Shown here: piece by piece, positions 40,963 through 58,263 of the stretch
Position numbering within the stretch: the first letter of the stretch is position 1
Layout: every line of letters starts with the position of its first letter
Source: Apus apus
Lineage: Eukaryota > Chordata > Aves > Apodiformes > Apodidae
Assembly (NCBI RefSeq): GCF_020740795.1
Contig: NC_067312.1
Coordinates: 68,158,905 to 68,222,904 of the forward strand
DNA length: 64,000 nucleotides
Reading direction: 5' to 3'
Program-made: the position numbers and the translations under genes
Notes under the pieces: model-generated
What the model saw: only the letters and a program-made list of their open reading frames with translations
Told to the model about the DNA's origin: nothing
Databases searched by the model: none

Positions 40963-41191
40963 TCATAGAACGCAAGGTCCATTGAGTTCAACTCCTGCCT
41001 CCACACAGGACAACCTAGAAGTTAAACCATGTATCTAAGACTGTTGTCCAAACCCTTCTTGAACACAGACTTGGGACCACATGCATTTCTCTGTAGAGCT
41101 TATGCAATGCTTGATCACCCTGACATCAAATAACTCTCGTACTACCCAGTATGAACTTTCCCTGATGCAGCTTTTTCCTACAAGCAGAGGT
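40963..41191 (-). mobile_element. CR1 LINE 3' end, antisense (unit 2)
   Basis: Copy of 20812-21040, with the same terminal TCATAGAAC edge. Confidence 0.75.
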
Positions 41192-42765
41192 ATGTATGTG
41201 ACTAGGGGACTCTTCAAGCTAAAAATGAATACAATGGATACATACACACAAGACATGCATTATTTTGGGGTCAGGGTCAAATGCTGTTTTCCCACTCAAA
41301 GTAATTATAAGCACATAGGGAAAGACAGTTCCAGGGTATGACAACATTTTCCATTTCTCATACCTGCCTATGCTAATCTAAAGCTCTTTTACTTGCAAAA
41401 AGCAGTAGATATCAGCCATTAAGTGAAACATTTTACAGCCCTAAAAATGGAAGTTTCATAAATTAGGTGCATTTCTATGCAAATGCATAAAATACGCCAC
41501 TTTGGACAATTTTAACTAGAAGTAGCAAGTGCTCCTGTTAAATTCCATCAGGATCTAGTAAAAATCCTGCAGGTTATTATATTTTTGTATTTGAGGTGCT
41601 GTGGTTGAAGTTACTAGTTTTAATTAGCTTAAGGAAAAATATGTTGCTTGTAAAAAGGTTGATATGATGCTCCAGAAGGTAAATAGCATGCACAGCTGAA
41701 AAGCAAACCTTCATCAGAGAATGTTCGGAGACCCCCACTGCCTGTAGCCCTTCCTTCTAAGAGTACTAAAAGTTGGGAAACCGTTTGTCAAAATCAGTGA
41801 AGTACTGCCCTCTTCTGATTATATTTGATATAGAGGTAGCTGCACTTGCAATTGAGGACGAGAGACCTGGCCAAAGAATAAAAGGACTAACGGCGTGGCT
41901 TGGTGACTTGGACGAACCTTTCACAGCGGTTGGTCAGTGGGGAACCTCCATCATTTTTGAGTGACAAACACAGTGAACTCCATATCCAAGAGATATGGAT
42001 AGCTTGAAGAACAGAAACACATCATGTATATTTTAGGATAACAGTGTAATGAAACAAAAGTTGGCATGAAATGCAAGCAGCAGATGGATGATTTAAAGTA
42101 AACAGGAGATGGTTTTCATGTAATTAAGCAGTGGAACTTCTTGCTGTCCCATTTTGTGCATTCTAGGCTTTTCAAAGGTTCAAAAATGAGGAAAACAAGC
42201 CCCCAAAAGAAAAGCACATTAGAGAGCTATCAATCATAAAGACACAATCAGGAAGTTTCTAAGCTGCTAAGGCTGAGTGAGCGTGCTGCAAATATATCAC
42301 TATTTGCTAGCTTTTGTCTTACACTCTTTCCTAGGTGTTCTCTGCTGTCAACTATCACAGACTGGGTGATGCCAGCCATGGATGAAGCCATGAACCTTGT
42401 GATTCCTTAAATTTATATTGAGTATGATGCATAGGAGATGGAACACTTCATTTCGTCCATTTTGCCTGGTCTGCTCCTCCCCACAGCAGAGTCACAGGTG
42501 TGAGTCCTTTACTCCCTTCTGGTTCCAGAGCATGAGGTGTTTTTCTGAACCAAACAGTGGTCTTAGCTCTGCACACCATTCTCCGGCCTGAACTATAAAC
42601 GTTGAGTGTTATCAGTACTAAAAGAAGATACTAACTGAGAAACATGCTGTTAATTTCAGCAAGTGCAGCTACTTTGAAGGGATTTCATTGAAAAGTAAAA
42701 ACACACAAAAAATGTGTTCTATCCTGGCTTAAACCAAGATAGAGAAACACTGTGTCTCTCTCTCT
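41192..42765. other. No gene seen
   Basis: Unit 2 counterpart of 21041-22614. Confidence 0.5.
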
Positions 42766-43067
42766 CTGGGTGTTTGTTACAGGCCACCTAATCAGGATGG
42801 GGAAGTTGATGAGGCCTTCTACAGACAGCTAGGAATCACAATCACAGGCCTTGGTTCTCATGGAGCACTTCAGCCACCCTCATACCTGCTGGGAAGGCTC
42901 ATACAGCCAGGCATGTACAGTCCAGGAAGTTCCTCCAGTGTATTGATGATAACTTTTTCACTCAGGTGGTGAAGGAGCCAACCAGGAGAGGTCCAGCTGC
43001 TGGACCTAGTTCTGACAAACAAAGAGGGACTGGTGGAAGACATCAAGGTTGGAGTACTTACAGTTAG
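42766..43067 (+). mobile_element. CR1 LINE endonuclease-domain fragment (unit 2)
   Basis: Copy of 22615-22916, with the same frame changes, so it was dead before the array formed. Confidence 0.85.
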
Positions 43068-43801
43068 TTATATATGGACTATAATGACAAGGACGTTTTA
43101 GTTTCATTTTGACAGACATAAATAAAAAAAACTCCTCCAGAATCACATTATACCAAGCAGACTATTCAGGACTGGGTTGCACTACTTTTATTCATAGCAA
43201 CTTTGTCTTGATTCTTTTGAGGGAACCATGTGGCTCCATATGAACAAACATGGCATGGCTAGAAATAACAGCTGACTTTGAGGGTATTTTAGTCAGCTGT
43301 TAGAACTGCTTCTTAACTTTTCCCTAAGAAAATGAATGTTTAAGTAAAATAAGCTCCTTGAAAATACAGCTTATGGTGTGTATTCCAAGTGGAATAGAAA
43401 TTAACCACAGGAATCATTACACATAGACTTACAGCCTCATTACTTTAGAGGATCTAGCCCAACCTCTGCTATGACTGATAGAAGTAGCATATAGTGGTAT
43501 GCACATGTGCCTGTGCAGATATGCATGTATGATTTAGATATGTATTTAGAGCCAGAAATATCTTATCCACCAAGGAGGGCTATTAGATTTTTAAATCAAA
43601 TTTTAAACTGTTTTAAGACAGAACAATTATATATGTATATCCAACTTGGAATTATGAACTAGCAAATATTCTTGCTGGAAAAGATACTGCATTGGCTTCA
43701 TGCTGAAAAAGTACATGTGTTCCTCTAATAACAACCATGTTAATCTTTTGTAGGGGCAACAAGCTTCTCAGCCTGTTTAGGCCTGCATAAGGCATTCACT
43801 G
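43068..43801. other. No gene seen
   Basis: Unit 2 counterpart of 22917-23650. Confidence 0.5.
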
Positions 43802-44867
43802 TGTCACGGTCTGGCATCAGTAGCAGACCACTGGAACATTATTCTGTGACTTCTCCTTTTATTAGGAGGTTTTTGCTTAAAGGGAACAAGGGTTGCATGT
43901 GGCGTTTGCCCCTCCCAGAAGAACAGCCACTTTGGGACTGTCTTGGGGTGGAACTAGAATATCCACTTCTCACCATGCCCATGAACTACAAGTGACACCA
44001 ATATATGAGTTTAAAAATTCACGGTTTATTTAGGGAAAAAGCCAAATTATGGGGACAAGGGCTCAGTAAATGTAAGGGAGGAAAAAACAGGAAATAACAT
44101 GTACTTATTGAATATGTGCTCCTGTAATGGGGATGCAAGGGCCTGAGGGAGAGAGGGGGAGGAGGACAAGCCCAAAAGAAGATTCCCTCTGGGGGCATCA
44201 CAGTATGTATGTGTGTTAAGGGCACTGGGACTGCCAGGAAGGGAGGACTTGTGTGGAACAGGGGAACAGGGTACGCAGCCTTACTATTTTCCCAAGATGG
44301 TCTGTAGGCACAAGGCTTACACGGGCAGTCTCCCTCTTGGCATGGCTATCAGCTTCATATTCCAAACAGAGAGCTGCACCACGACCAGTTGGTCGGCATC
44401 AGTAGCTCAGTCTCAAGCTGCAATGGTCTCCTGGTGTCCAGGGGTAGCACATCTAGGGTCCTCAATCCACACGCAGCACGTCGCCTTATAAGATCCAGGC
44501 CAAGTTTCAAACTGCCCTTTACTTAACTTCTAACCAGCCAAAAGTCCAGCAGCAAACTCCAGCAGCAGCCACATCAGCAATCCAAAGGGCAGCAAGCAGG
44601 CACCGTCTTTTACAGTGTCCAGTCTCTTGTTAGTGCCATGCTGCAGACCTCAGCTGCATGTAAGCATGGTCCAGTCAGGTTGCTGTATCTCAGTGTTGTT
44701 GCTCCCTTCCCACCTTTGGGCCTGTCGCTCAACCAGGCAGCTTTGTCCTTGTCTCCACCCTTGAGGACCAGGGAAGCAGGGAGTAGCCATTTTGTGTCCA
44801 TACAACCTGCTGGCCTGAAAGGTGTCCTTTCTCAGTCGTGTTGTGGGGAGAAACACCATTCCCCACA
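43802..44867 (-). mobile_element. Solo LTR fossil (ERV) in the RING gene, unit 2
   Basis: Copy of 23651-24716 at the same site in the RING gene, with the same flanking 5-mers. The insertion therefore predates amplification. Confidence 0.65.
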
Positions 44868-45368
44868 CACTCTTACAAAGCCAGGATGGAGTGAGAGCAG
44901 AAGGGCCTGCAGGAGAGCTGGGCGTTCCTGGAAAAAACTGCCCAAATGTTGTGCTGCAGGCCACCCCGGGGGAGCCCTGAGCACCAGGCTTTTGTCCTCT
45001 TGCTGCAAGTCTGTGGGCAGCTGGATGGCCAGGCCCTCCTGATCAGCAATGGACGACTGATGGACCTGCAGGTGGCAAGATGACATGCTCCTCAAAATTG
45101 TTGTCCGCCTGCAGCGAGTGCAGGGTGGAGAGATCCTCCTCTTGCAGACGGGGCACTCGGGCTTGCTCTCAGCCCAGCACAGGATGGAGGTGTAACAGAA
45201 CTGGAGGAGGCACGGCAGCACGGAGCTGGCCTCCTCCCAGCTGTCCAGACAGACGGGACAGCGGGTGTCCAGCTCCATGGCCACGCTCTCCATGTGCTGC
45301 AGGGGGCTGGGGGAGCTGGGGATGTTGAGCTGCTCCCTCTCACGGGTGCTGCAGCAGCCGGTGTTGTG
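44832..45368 (-). CDS. Topors-like RING-finger protein, LTR-truncated (unit 2)
   Basis: Same structure as the unit 1 copy: exon from the acceptor at 45368, ATG at 45293, 153 aa, host residues 1-142 followed by 11 LTR-encoded residues. The visible protein difference from unit 1 is R for H in the SFFQE-PALLQ segment after the RING. The intron acceptor region also differs by one base (CTTGTCCAG rather than CTTTTCCAG). The same two zinc-ligand positions (L30, S36) are non-canonical, so that loss predates the duplication. The frame has stayed open in both copies, which is weak evidence either way given how young the copies are. Confidence 0.6.
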   Translation of the reverse strand, partial: HNTGCCSTREREQLNIPSSPSPLQHMESVAMELDTRCPVCLDSWEEASSVLPCLLQFCYTSILCWAESKPECPVCKRRISPPCTRCRRTTILRSMSSCHLQVHQSSIADQEGLAIQLPTDLQQEDKSLVLRAPPGWPAAQHLGSFFQERPALLQALLLSLHPGFVRVCGEWCFSPQHD

Positions 45369-45721
45369 CTGGACAAGGAAGAGAGGCCACGGTCAGGAGC
45401 TGGCCTGGGGAGGGTGTGAAAAATGCCCAGGTCCCTGCAGAAGGAAACCCTGCCAGCTGCCCGGGGTGAGGTTTCCCCTGCCAGCTCACCTCTGCTGCTG
45501 CCAGCCTGCCTCCTGGGTGCCCCGGCTGCCTGCAGCTGGCAGGGCTGGGGAAGGTCCTTTAATGGCTCTGAGGCCGAGGGTGAAGAACTCCCAGGAAAAG
45601 CTCCACAATCACAAGACCAGCTGCAAGGGATGCTGACAACTCCAGTCTCACTAAGCCTCACCCAGCTGGAGTGCTGGTAACTGGGTAGAACTCCAAATAT
45701 TCCATCACTGCTCACCCCTTA
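45369..45721 (-). other. Intron and putative 5' exon of the RING gene (unit 2)
   Basis: Counterpart of 25218-25570, with the same donor and acceptor positions. Confidence 0.4.
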
Positions 45722-45950
45722 TCTGATTGAGCAGCACGAGAACCTATGGCTTGGGGACTTCACCACTTCAGCTCTCAGGGTTTCATGACAGGCTGTCCTA
45801 CCCCTGGTCCTTGCCCAAATATCACTGCACCCCAGTGTGCAGCCCAGAAGGTGCTGGGGCACCTCACATCACACCCCACTGCCTCTGAGGAAGGCATCAA
45901 GGGAATGAGGACAGGCTCTTCCCAGCACTGCTTGGTGGGAGGGTGACAGA

Positions 45951-46226
45951 TGGTGGCATCTCCTGAAACTAGAGAGGTTCAGGCTGGAGACAAGGATTCA
46001 AAACCAAAATCCTTGTGAGCATCATGAAGCACTGGAGTGGGTTGCCCAGAGAGATTGTGGGATCCCTGAGCCCAAAGGCCAGCCTTCAAGACCTGAGTGA
46101 CGACGACCCAGAGTATCCAGGTCTGTGTTTATTGTTGACCTTGCCTTGAGCTAGTGGTTGGACAAGAGACCTCCTCAGTCCCCTTCAAGTAGAAGCATTT
46201 CTGTGGTTTGGTGACTGGTAGGACCA
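45951..46226 (+). mobile_element. CR1 LINE 3' end, sense (unit 2)
   Basis: Copy of 25800-26075. Confidence 0.65.
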
Positions 46227-49200
46227 GGGATGAAGAGGAACACCTGAGCATGAAAAACTCAGGACAAGCAGAAACAGGGCTGTGAGAGGGGCAGGTGTTG
46301 ATGGCACTCACACTAGCACTTCATCAGGATCACATCTACATGCTCCTTCTCAGAACACCAAGCAGGGACAATCCAGGGGATATAAAGCGATCTGCAAAGG
46401 TTGTGTATCTTGTCACCTGTCTCTTGTCCACTGTCATTCTGTCCAGGCTAGGTGGAAGTACACATTTAGCTGCTTGCAGATAGGTGGATGTGACAGCATG
46501 CAGGTGAATGAGTGAAATCAATTGTACTTTGAAATAATCTCCCTTCCCATCCTTGCTTTGATTTTTGCAATATCCTTGAAATCTGTTACATGAGAGGTTT
46601 TGAGCTGCAATGCCCAGAACTCCCCAGGAGACCCTTGTAAACTCTGTAGTACTCTGTAGAGCTCCGTAGTACAACAGGAGCTAAACAATTGAAGGATAAG
46701 AGTACTTCATGTATTGCATCCCCGTTCTTGCTCACACAGGATTTGGGGGAGGGCATGGAGAATGTGTAAGGGGCAGATTTCTATGCAGTGGTTGAAGCCA
46801 TTCCATTTTAAAATGAGAACTGTGTGCTCTAGACTGTCAGAAAGAATAGAGTGACTTCTAATGATTTATATGTCCCCAGATTCTTTATTTTGTCAGTCAT
46901 GCCAATGTAAGATGTCTCATGCCATCATCGAGCATATAGAAAAAGGCTCTTGAATATGTTACATTATCAAAATCCAAGTTCTAATTCAATGATATATTTA
47001 TAATTTTTTTACATTGTGGCCACAAAGCAACCAACAAAGGCATGAAAAGCAAGCAAGCAAAGGAGAGGCCAAAGAAGTACCACACAATTTCAATGGCCAC
47101 TCTTGTTTCCCCCTGGGTGCTCAGTAATCTAAGGAAAAATCCCCAGCAAGCAATGTCTTGTTGCCAAAATCAAATGAATGCCTTAGACTGCATGGAAGGG
47201 AAGAAGACCAACTCAGAAACAGGGAGACACAGAAGCGAAGATTTGATGATAACAGTGGCATTGGTGACCCTATAAGCCGAGATGAAAAAGTCCTCAAGAC
47301 TCCTTTTTATTTGTTTGTTTTTCTCCTTAATTCTCTAAAACTCCCCTGAAGTAGTGTTTTCATTCAACTGGGCTTACAGTTTGTTCCCAGAACAGTTAGG
47401 AACTCCTTTCTCATGACTTCTTAATCCTTCAGTTCCCTGGAAGCACATGTTTCTCTGCAAGGTTTGAGGCTTTCATCTTAAATCATGGCTGCTTGGGCAT
47501 GCCTTGTGGCAGGTCCCCTAAAACCAGAGCAGAAAAGTATGGAAAAGCAACACTTAAGTCTCTTGCCACTTCATCTGGTACCACACTGAGAACAGAACCA
47601 CATTCTGGTTTCGCCCTTGTCCTTTCCTGGGCACAAATGGGTTTTCATAGCACACTGCAAACATACAAAAGAAAACGTAACAGGAATGCAAAAGTCAAAT
47701 TTATTCTTGCTCTTGATACTTCTGAGCACCGATGTTGAATGAATAGGCAAGACAAGCAGTGTTGTGTCACCCAACTACAGTGAGGAGGTTGAGGCCTTCC
47801 ACTTGAACTCGGCTGCTCTCATTCTTTTCAGAGTCCATTCAGATTCAAGTCAGTTCCAGCTGAGCTAGAAAATGTGTTGCCCCCAGAATGCATTCTGCTG
47901 TTCTAGTAAAATATTTAAGAATATTTACTTCTTCTTTTACCTTGGGCAACTTTGTGGCACGGGTTATCTTCTTTACCAAAAAAGTGCCTGTGAATTGTTA
48001 TAATACCAAATACATCACCACATAAAGAGATGGTTCATGGAATGAAATGCATCTCCTTGATATCTATTCCTGAATGACATGTAAAAGAAACCTCCAGAAA
48101 AGATTAGATGAGAGGGTAGGAGAAAACCAATACATCTGGAAATTATCTAATGGACAAAGGTGGAAAAGAAAAGCATCCTGTGAGGGAAGAATAACCGGAG
48201 ATTAGCTACTGTTTCTTCTGGAGAGTTATCTAGAGAAAGAAGTCCTGTCACAATACCATTTAGTTGGATCAGGCAACACTTACACAAGAGGACATTCATG
48301 TTCTTGCATGTGTAGTGACTAGTCAGTAAGAGATACTGATGGCATCTTCTAAACGTGACCTGAATCTCAAAAACCACTCGCGGACCCATTTCCCCAAAGC
48401 TAGGTAGGATCTCACAGCCTCCTATGGCTAACGTGGCACCTGGCACAGGCTGTGGGGACATCAGCCAGGTGAGCTCACAGAATGGCTTTGTGCAGATGCC
48501 TGCTGCTCACTCAGAGGGTCTATGGCTGCCAGAAATGACCAGGGGTGGACAGGTGCTGGCAGCATCAGATGAAAATAAATGGACTCTTTTGTCCTTGTTA
48601 CAGGGACCCACCCGTCAGGGATTGAAGGAAGGAAACCAGATTGCTGCTTACAACTTGGCTTTGAGCAGGTTTTGAATTTGAAAGGTACGTTTAATAAAGG
48701 GTATCTTATGTTGACAAAGTGTCCAAAGTAATTTTGTGGTTACAAGGTAAGGGCAGCTGGGGTCTCTGGGGCTTTGTGGGTGGAAACCCTCTTTGGCTGA
48801 GAGCACCCACTCACCCGTCCCCCAGGCACCTCCACAAAACCAGCCCAGCTACTTGCAGTGTCTGAAAACACTTCGCAAGGTCCCTTCCAAGTCATGTTAT
48901 CCTGCCATCCTAAATGCTGCTTCCTCCAAGCCCTGCCAGGATGGAGAAGGTGCAAATACAAGCAAAGCTTATGCAGGAACAGCCTGGCCTGGGCCGGATG
49001 AGGACACCCAGATGGGGCCTTTCCTGAAGGCCAAGAAGAAGAAGAGCACTAAGGAGCTAGTTGTTCGTGCAGGAGAAATCTCTCCGGTGCTGCGGAAGAA
49101 AACGTGTGCTGGGAGCTGATGACTTGGGATGCAGGTCTCGGCAGTCGCAGCAGCTATTCAAAGGAGAGCTTCGAAGGCTGAAGCGGAGCAGGGCTCCACG

Positions 49201-49230
49201 TGAACAGCAGCTGAACATGGGTCAGTCAGT
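46227..49230. other. Unassigned DNA upstream of the CpG island (unit 2)
   Basis: Counterpart of 26076-29079. No supported gene; the same weak candidate splice signals occur near 48468 and 48603. Confidence 0.4.
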
Positions 49231-50812
49231 CCTAAGCGGTAGGTCCCACCACACAACCTGCCAGCGGCCCCGTCCCGGCCTCTGCTCCCGCCCGGCCCAG
49301 CCTCGGCCCGGACGGGCACGGACGCCCCGGGTCGCCATGGCAACGCGAGGACCAATGGCAGGGCGGGAGGCTTCGTACGGGGCGGAGCCAGAGGCAGCCC
49401 TGGCAACGCGCGGGCCAATGGCAGGGCCGGAAGGTGTTTACGGGGGCGGGGCCAGGGCCAGGCAGAGCACGCGCCGAGCCGTGGCGAGCGGCCGTTCCCG
49501 CCGGCGGCCGCAGGTCCCGGCGCTGGGCAGGCAGGGCTGGGGTGCGCGGGGACACCCCGGCCCCGGGGGGACCGCAGCGACCCTCCCCACGGGCTGGTTC
49601 TTACGGCTTTTGCCTTCGGTTTTTTCCTTCATCTTTTTTTTTTTTTTTTTTTTTACATTTTATTTTCCAGTTCCGTATTTATCCAGAAGCTTCCTGGCGC
49701 CTGGAGAACTTGTGGAGGGACTTCGTGGAAGTTGGGGGACGTCGCCGGGACGAGGTGAGGGGCGGCGGGGGCCGGCGGCAGCGGGGAGCGGCGGGCTGGC
49801 AGCGGAGGGCGGTGGGACAGGCCCGCCGAGGGCTCAGACCGGCTGCTGGGGCAAAGCCAGCCGTGCGGGCCGGGGGGTGCGCGCAGGGCAGGGCTGTGCT
49901 GTGATTTCTTGTTGTGTTTAACCGCCCTGCCCGCCTCCCCGCCCCCCGCAGCGAGCACTTCGGGGGTCCCACTCAGCGCGGGGCAGGATTTTGCGAGGGC
50001 CGAGTGCTGGCCCTGGGATTCAGGCAGCGGAGCAACGTGTGGCTGCCCCCCCAGCTTCTGTTTTGGGAGAGAAAAGCCTGTCTGGAGGAGCGGGGCTGCT
50101 GGTTCCGCCCCGCCCCGCGCCCGCCTCCCCCCCGCGGCGGTTGGAGCCCCGCATCCTTCCCGCGGAGCCGCGGCCTCGGCACGGCCGGCTCCGGCCGCTC
50201 TCTCCTGGCCCCAAACCCACCGGGTTCCGGGTTTTCAGCCCAAAGCTGCATCCCCAGCCCGAGGAGAGCCGGGGGCTGAATCCCCCAGGTCGATCGTAGT
50301 GAGCGGGTGCGTGGGGTGGGTCCGCCCTCTCCCCCCTCGGGTTGTTTTAGGGACCCCGAAAGTGTGAAGGGAGGAGCAGGAACAGCCTGAACTCGAGGGG
50401 AGTTCAGGGGCAGCGGGGCGGGGCTTGAGGTGCTGGATCCGGAGATTTTGTCCTGTTGGCGGGTGGGAGAAACATCCTCCCTGTGTGGGACGACAGGGCT
50501 GTTGGAGGGTTTGCTGTGGGTTCGGTGTTTTCTTTTGTTTCTGATTTCTCGCTTCAGCCGAAGAAGGCTTGCGGGGCAGCTCCGGCCTGCCGGGCGGCGG
50601 GAGGCACTGGGCACAGGGTTTGAGGGCATTTACCCAAGATTCAGAGCTGCTAAAGCCCGCCGGGGGAGGCACCGGGGCTGTGGTGCGCAGCACCCAGGGG
50701 ATGGGTCTCGCCCAGCAGCACCCGGAGCACCCAGGAACGGCAGCACCCCGGCCCTGCGCGGGTGCAGGAGAGCGGCTGTGCCCTGGGGAGCCGCAACCTT
50801 CTCTCTGTCGTT
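49231..50812. promoter_or_regulatory. CpG island of the FOXJ1-like gene (unit 2)
   Basis: Counterpart of 29080-30660. The part at about 49947-50288 carries a cluster of ten differences from unit 1 within about 340 bp, far more than its neighbours. Confidence 0.85.
49331..49451 (+). promoter_or_regulatory. Paired RFX X-box/CCAAT module plus forkhead site (unit 2)
   Basis: Perfect X-box at 49331-49344, second X-box-like site at 49394-49407, CCAAT boxes with the same 8-base spacing, and TGTTTAC at 49435-49441. All are unchanged from unit 1. Confidence 0.6.
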
Positions 50813-50878
50813 ATTGCAGGAGCTGCCCTGTCACCTCCTTCTCCTTCCCGCGCAGCCCTTGAAGGCAAGAGCCGAGAC

Positions 50879-53795
<2,917 letters not shown>

Positions 53796-54303
53796 AATGT
53801 TTCATTTTTACACTGTTTTATTGCTTCACTGTTTCACTAATTAATTGTTCAAATGTTTCATATTTTCACTTTTGAATTGTTTCACTTTTTCACTGTTTAA
53901 TTGTTGGAATGTTTTCTGTTTACCCTAAATTGCCTTCACTGTTTAGCTATTTAATTGTTTAAGTATGTTATCTTTTCAGTGGTTTTTTTCACACCATTTC
54001 ACTGTTTAAATGTTTAAAAGTTTTATATTTACATTCATAGTTTCACTGTTTTGCTGTTTAATTGTTTAAATGCTTTATATTTACACTAATTAACTGGTTT
54101 GCGGTTTAACTGTTTAAATATATTTTATTTTCAATGCTTATTTGTTTCACCATTTTGCTCTTTAATTCCTTAAATTTTTTTATTTACACTGTTTAATTGT
54201 TCAACTGTTTTGATGTTTAATTGTTGAAATTATTTATATTCACACTTTAATTAAATAATTGTTTAATTGGTTAAATGTTTTATATTTACACTCCTTTCAC
54301 TAT

Positions 54304-55291
54304 GTCTGTTTTTCTGTAAACCAAGACTATGGAAGGGAGAATTCCTGAAGCAGCAGCAATAGGTTTTGTAAAGGATCCAGCACTTGGCCTTGCAGGAGAG
54401 AAGCAGAGGAAACTGGGGTCCTCCCAGAACTGACCTGGCATTTGTATTTTTTGTACCCAAAATCCTTGTTTTGGTCTAGTGGGGTTTGGGGGGGGTTGGT
54501 GGCCCACAAGGGTCTCTCCTGTGAGAAGCTGCTGGAAGCCCCCCTGGCTCCAATTCCAGCCCGGCCTCTGGCCAAGGCCCAGCCAAGTAGGGAAGCTGGA
54601 TGTGCCTCTGGGAGTGACATGTTCAAGACAGGGAAAAGGAACCTGCAAAAAGACCCGCAGGGCAGGGCTGGTGTGAGAAACACCACGATCACCGACAGCC
54701 AAGGCTCAGACAGACTCCTCAGGGAAGCACATTTTACTGACGTTCTTACAAGAGCGGGTGACCCACAAAGCAGGCACAGCAGGGGGGCACTCAGCCCAGT
54801 TTTTTATTCCCTAATCCTGACCCAGATCTCCCCCCCTGGTTTCCCCACTGGCTAGGTACTCCAAGGTTGACAGCCCACCCAGGACGCCTAAGATGACCCC
54901 TTGATGTCCTTCCCCTCTTTACCTGCTGCCACACCCTGCCTATAAGGCTGGCTCCATCTTGTTTGTTTCTGCCCTTTTATGGTGAGGTGGTACAACTTTC
55001 TTCCCTTGGATTGGGACTTAGCCAACTTGCTAACCACTCTTCTGCTACAAACTGGGTATCTGCTCCCCAAGTGCTGAAACATTGCCACATGAGCTCTTGG
55101 GTACATCCAGCTTCTAAGAAGTAATTTCTTTTACAGTTATCCCTAATGTAAAATAGCAATAGCTTTTACAAAACCAGTATCTATTGTTTGTTTATTTGTT
55201 TATTTTCTGCTTCCTACACGGGGAATATTTTCATCACCAAAATAAGCTGTTTCTGTGCCTCAAACCAGCATGTGGAACACATTGTTTGTTT
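54304..55291. other. Downstream region of FOXJ1-like copy 2, no gene seen
   Basis: Counterpart of 33716-34699. Confidence 0.45.
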
Positions 55292-56352
55292 AGATGTTTG
55301 GTGTTATCTGCAGACTTACTGATAATACACTCTATGTCCCTATCAAGATCATCAATAAAGATGTTAAGCAGAAACAGTCCCAACACTGAGCCCTGAGGAA
55401 CACCACTTGTGACTGGCCCCACCTGGATTTGACTCCATTGACCACCACTCTTTGGGCCTGACTGTCCATCCAGTGCTTGATCCAACAGACCGTGTGCTCA
55501 TCCAGGCCATGAGCAGCCAGGTTTTTTATGAGAGTTCTATGGGGAACCATGTCAAATGCTTTTTGGAGGTCCAGATAGACAATATCCACTGCCTTTCCCT
55601 CATCCAATAGCTGAGTCATCAGAAGGAGATCATGTTCATCAGGCAGGATCTGCCTTTCATAAACCCAGGCTGACTGGGCCTGGTACCCTGGTTGTCCACT
55701 ATATGGCTTCTAATGACACTCAAGATGATCTGCTCCATGACCTTCCCTGGTACCAAGGTCAGACTGAGAGGTCTATAATCCCCCACAAGAACAACAGCAA
55801 GTGACTGGGAGATTTCTCCCAACTGCTTATAGAAAGCTTCATCCACCACACTGCTTTGGTTGGGAGGTCTATAGCAGACTCCCACAGTGATAGCAGCTTC
55901 ATTGGCCCTTAACCTAATCCAAACACTCTCAACCTCATCATGACTATACTTCATTTCCAAGCTCTCATAACATTCTCTAACATACAGGGCCACTCCACGC
56001 CCTCTTCTTCCCTTTCTATCCCTCCTGAAGAGCTTGTAGCCATCAATTGTGGCACTCAGTCGTGTGATGCATCCCACCACCTTTCTGTCATAGCCACTAT
56101 GACATAGTTTTCTTGGTGTATCATGGCTTCAAGCTCCCCCTGTTTGTTGCTCATACTGTGTTCATTGGTATAGATGCACTTCAGATGAGCTAATGATTCC
56201 AACACCTTTTTTCCACTGTAGGCCCCTTTTCCTACCAGACCCTTCTCAGGTGCCTCCATGATTTCTAAACAGCGATCCTTTCTCTCAAATGAAGCGACAG
56301 AGTGAGAATCCTTCTCACTCCACCATCCTTCATGGTGCATGGCCTCATCTCA
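55292..56352 (-). mobile_element. CR1 LINE ORF2 fragment (unit 2)
   Basis: Counterpart of 34700-35760. The RT segment is slightly more open in this copy (minus frame 55619-55332 with VDIVYLDLQKAFDMVPHRTL), but the same endonuclease-RT joint and SADNT block are present. Confidence 0.9.
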
Positions 56353-56836
56353 AAATGGTCTCACCTACTCCCTACAGTCACTGTCAGGTTTGGCTTTAAC
56401 TATGACTTCCCAAAGGCAAAGATTTGCAGTGGTAAAAAGCAAGTTGTACTATTATAAAGTCCTCTCTGTCAAGCACAAGCACTACCTTCCAGCCACAATT
56501 CACTTTGGAACACATTCCACATATCCAAAGAAATCCAGCAGCATTTGAAATACCTTCTAACTTACAGATACCTTAAGTTAGAAATTAAAATGTGATCCAA
56601 GGCACAGGAGAGGTTCCATCTAAATACAACAGTTATTGAACAAGGTTCTTCAAGCCATAACCTCTTCATCACCAGTGAGTCACATGAGTTAGTCCCTGCA
56701 AAACTAAAAGGCATTGGTGTTTCAACAGTGCCATCATAAACTATTTCCTGTATTTCTGACCATGGATCTGGACATGTCATGGTAAAAGTCCTTATGTTGT
56801 TACCCCATATTCCAATATTTATTTAGGATGCTTATT
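56353..56836. other. No gene seen
   Basis: Counterpart of 35761-36244. Confidence 0.5.
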
Positions 56837-56973
56837 GAAGTATGTGCTGCTCTGTACCAACAGAAGAAGTATGACTGAACCATGTGGAGGGACTTTGGAC
56901 ACAGGGCAGGGAGTAAAAGGACAAGGGGCAATGGATTCAAACGGAAAGAGAGGAGATTTAGGTTAGACATCCA
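56837..56973 (+). mobile_element. CR1 LINE 3'-part fragment, sense (unit 2)
   Basis: Counterpart of 36245-36381, ending at the same duplication joint. Confidence 0.7.
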
Positions 56974-57200
56974 ATCTTTCAATGGAACTTCTGCATTCCA
57001 GCTTGTGTCCATTGCCCCTCAGCCTGTCACTGGCAACTACTGAAAAGAGCCTGGCTCCAGGCTTGACGTTGCCATTTCTGCTTTCTTTTTTCCAAAGGTC
57101 CTTGCTGAAAAGGGGCCTCTCCCCCAGCATCCACAGGTAGGTTGGTGCTGTGGCAGCAGACAAGCATTCAACTCTGGCTTTGTTTCTCTTTTGTGCCTAG

Positions 57201-57986
<786 letters not shown>

Positions 57987-58263
57987 ATTCAGCAAGTCTG
58001 CCTCTCCTGATGTTTTTGTATAATCTATTCTATATTATCTATTCAAAGAAACCTGCATTTTTAGCTTTAGAATTTCTTGTAGTAGGAGGCTAGGGGAAAT
58101 GCAGTTTTGGAGCTGTTTGATATTTTCACTAATTGTTTCACTGTTTCACTGTGTAATTGCTTAACCTGTTTCATATTTACACTGTTTAATTGTTTCACTG
58201 TTTTGCTGCTTAATTGTTGAACTGGTTTACGTTTACACTGTTTAATTATATCACTGTTGGTTA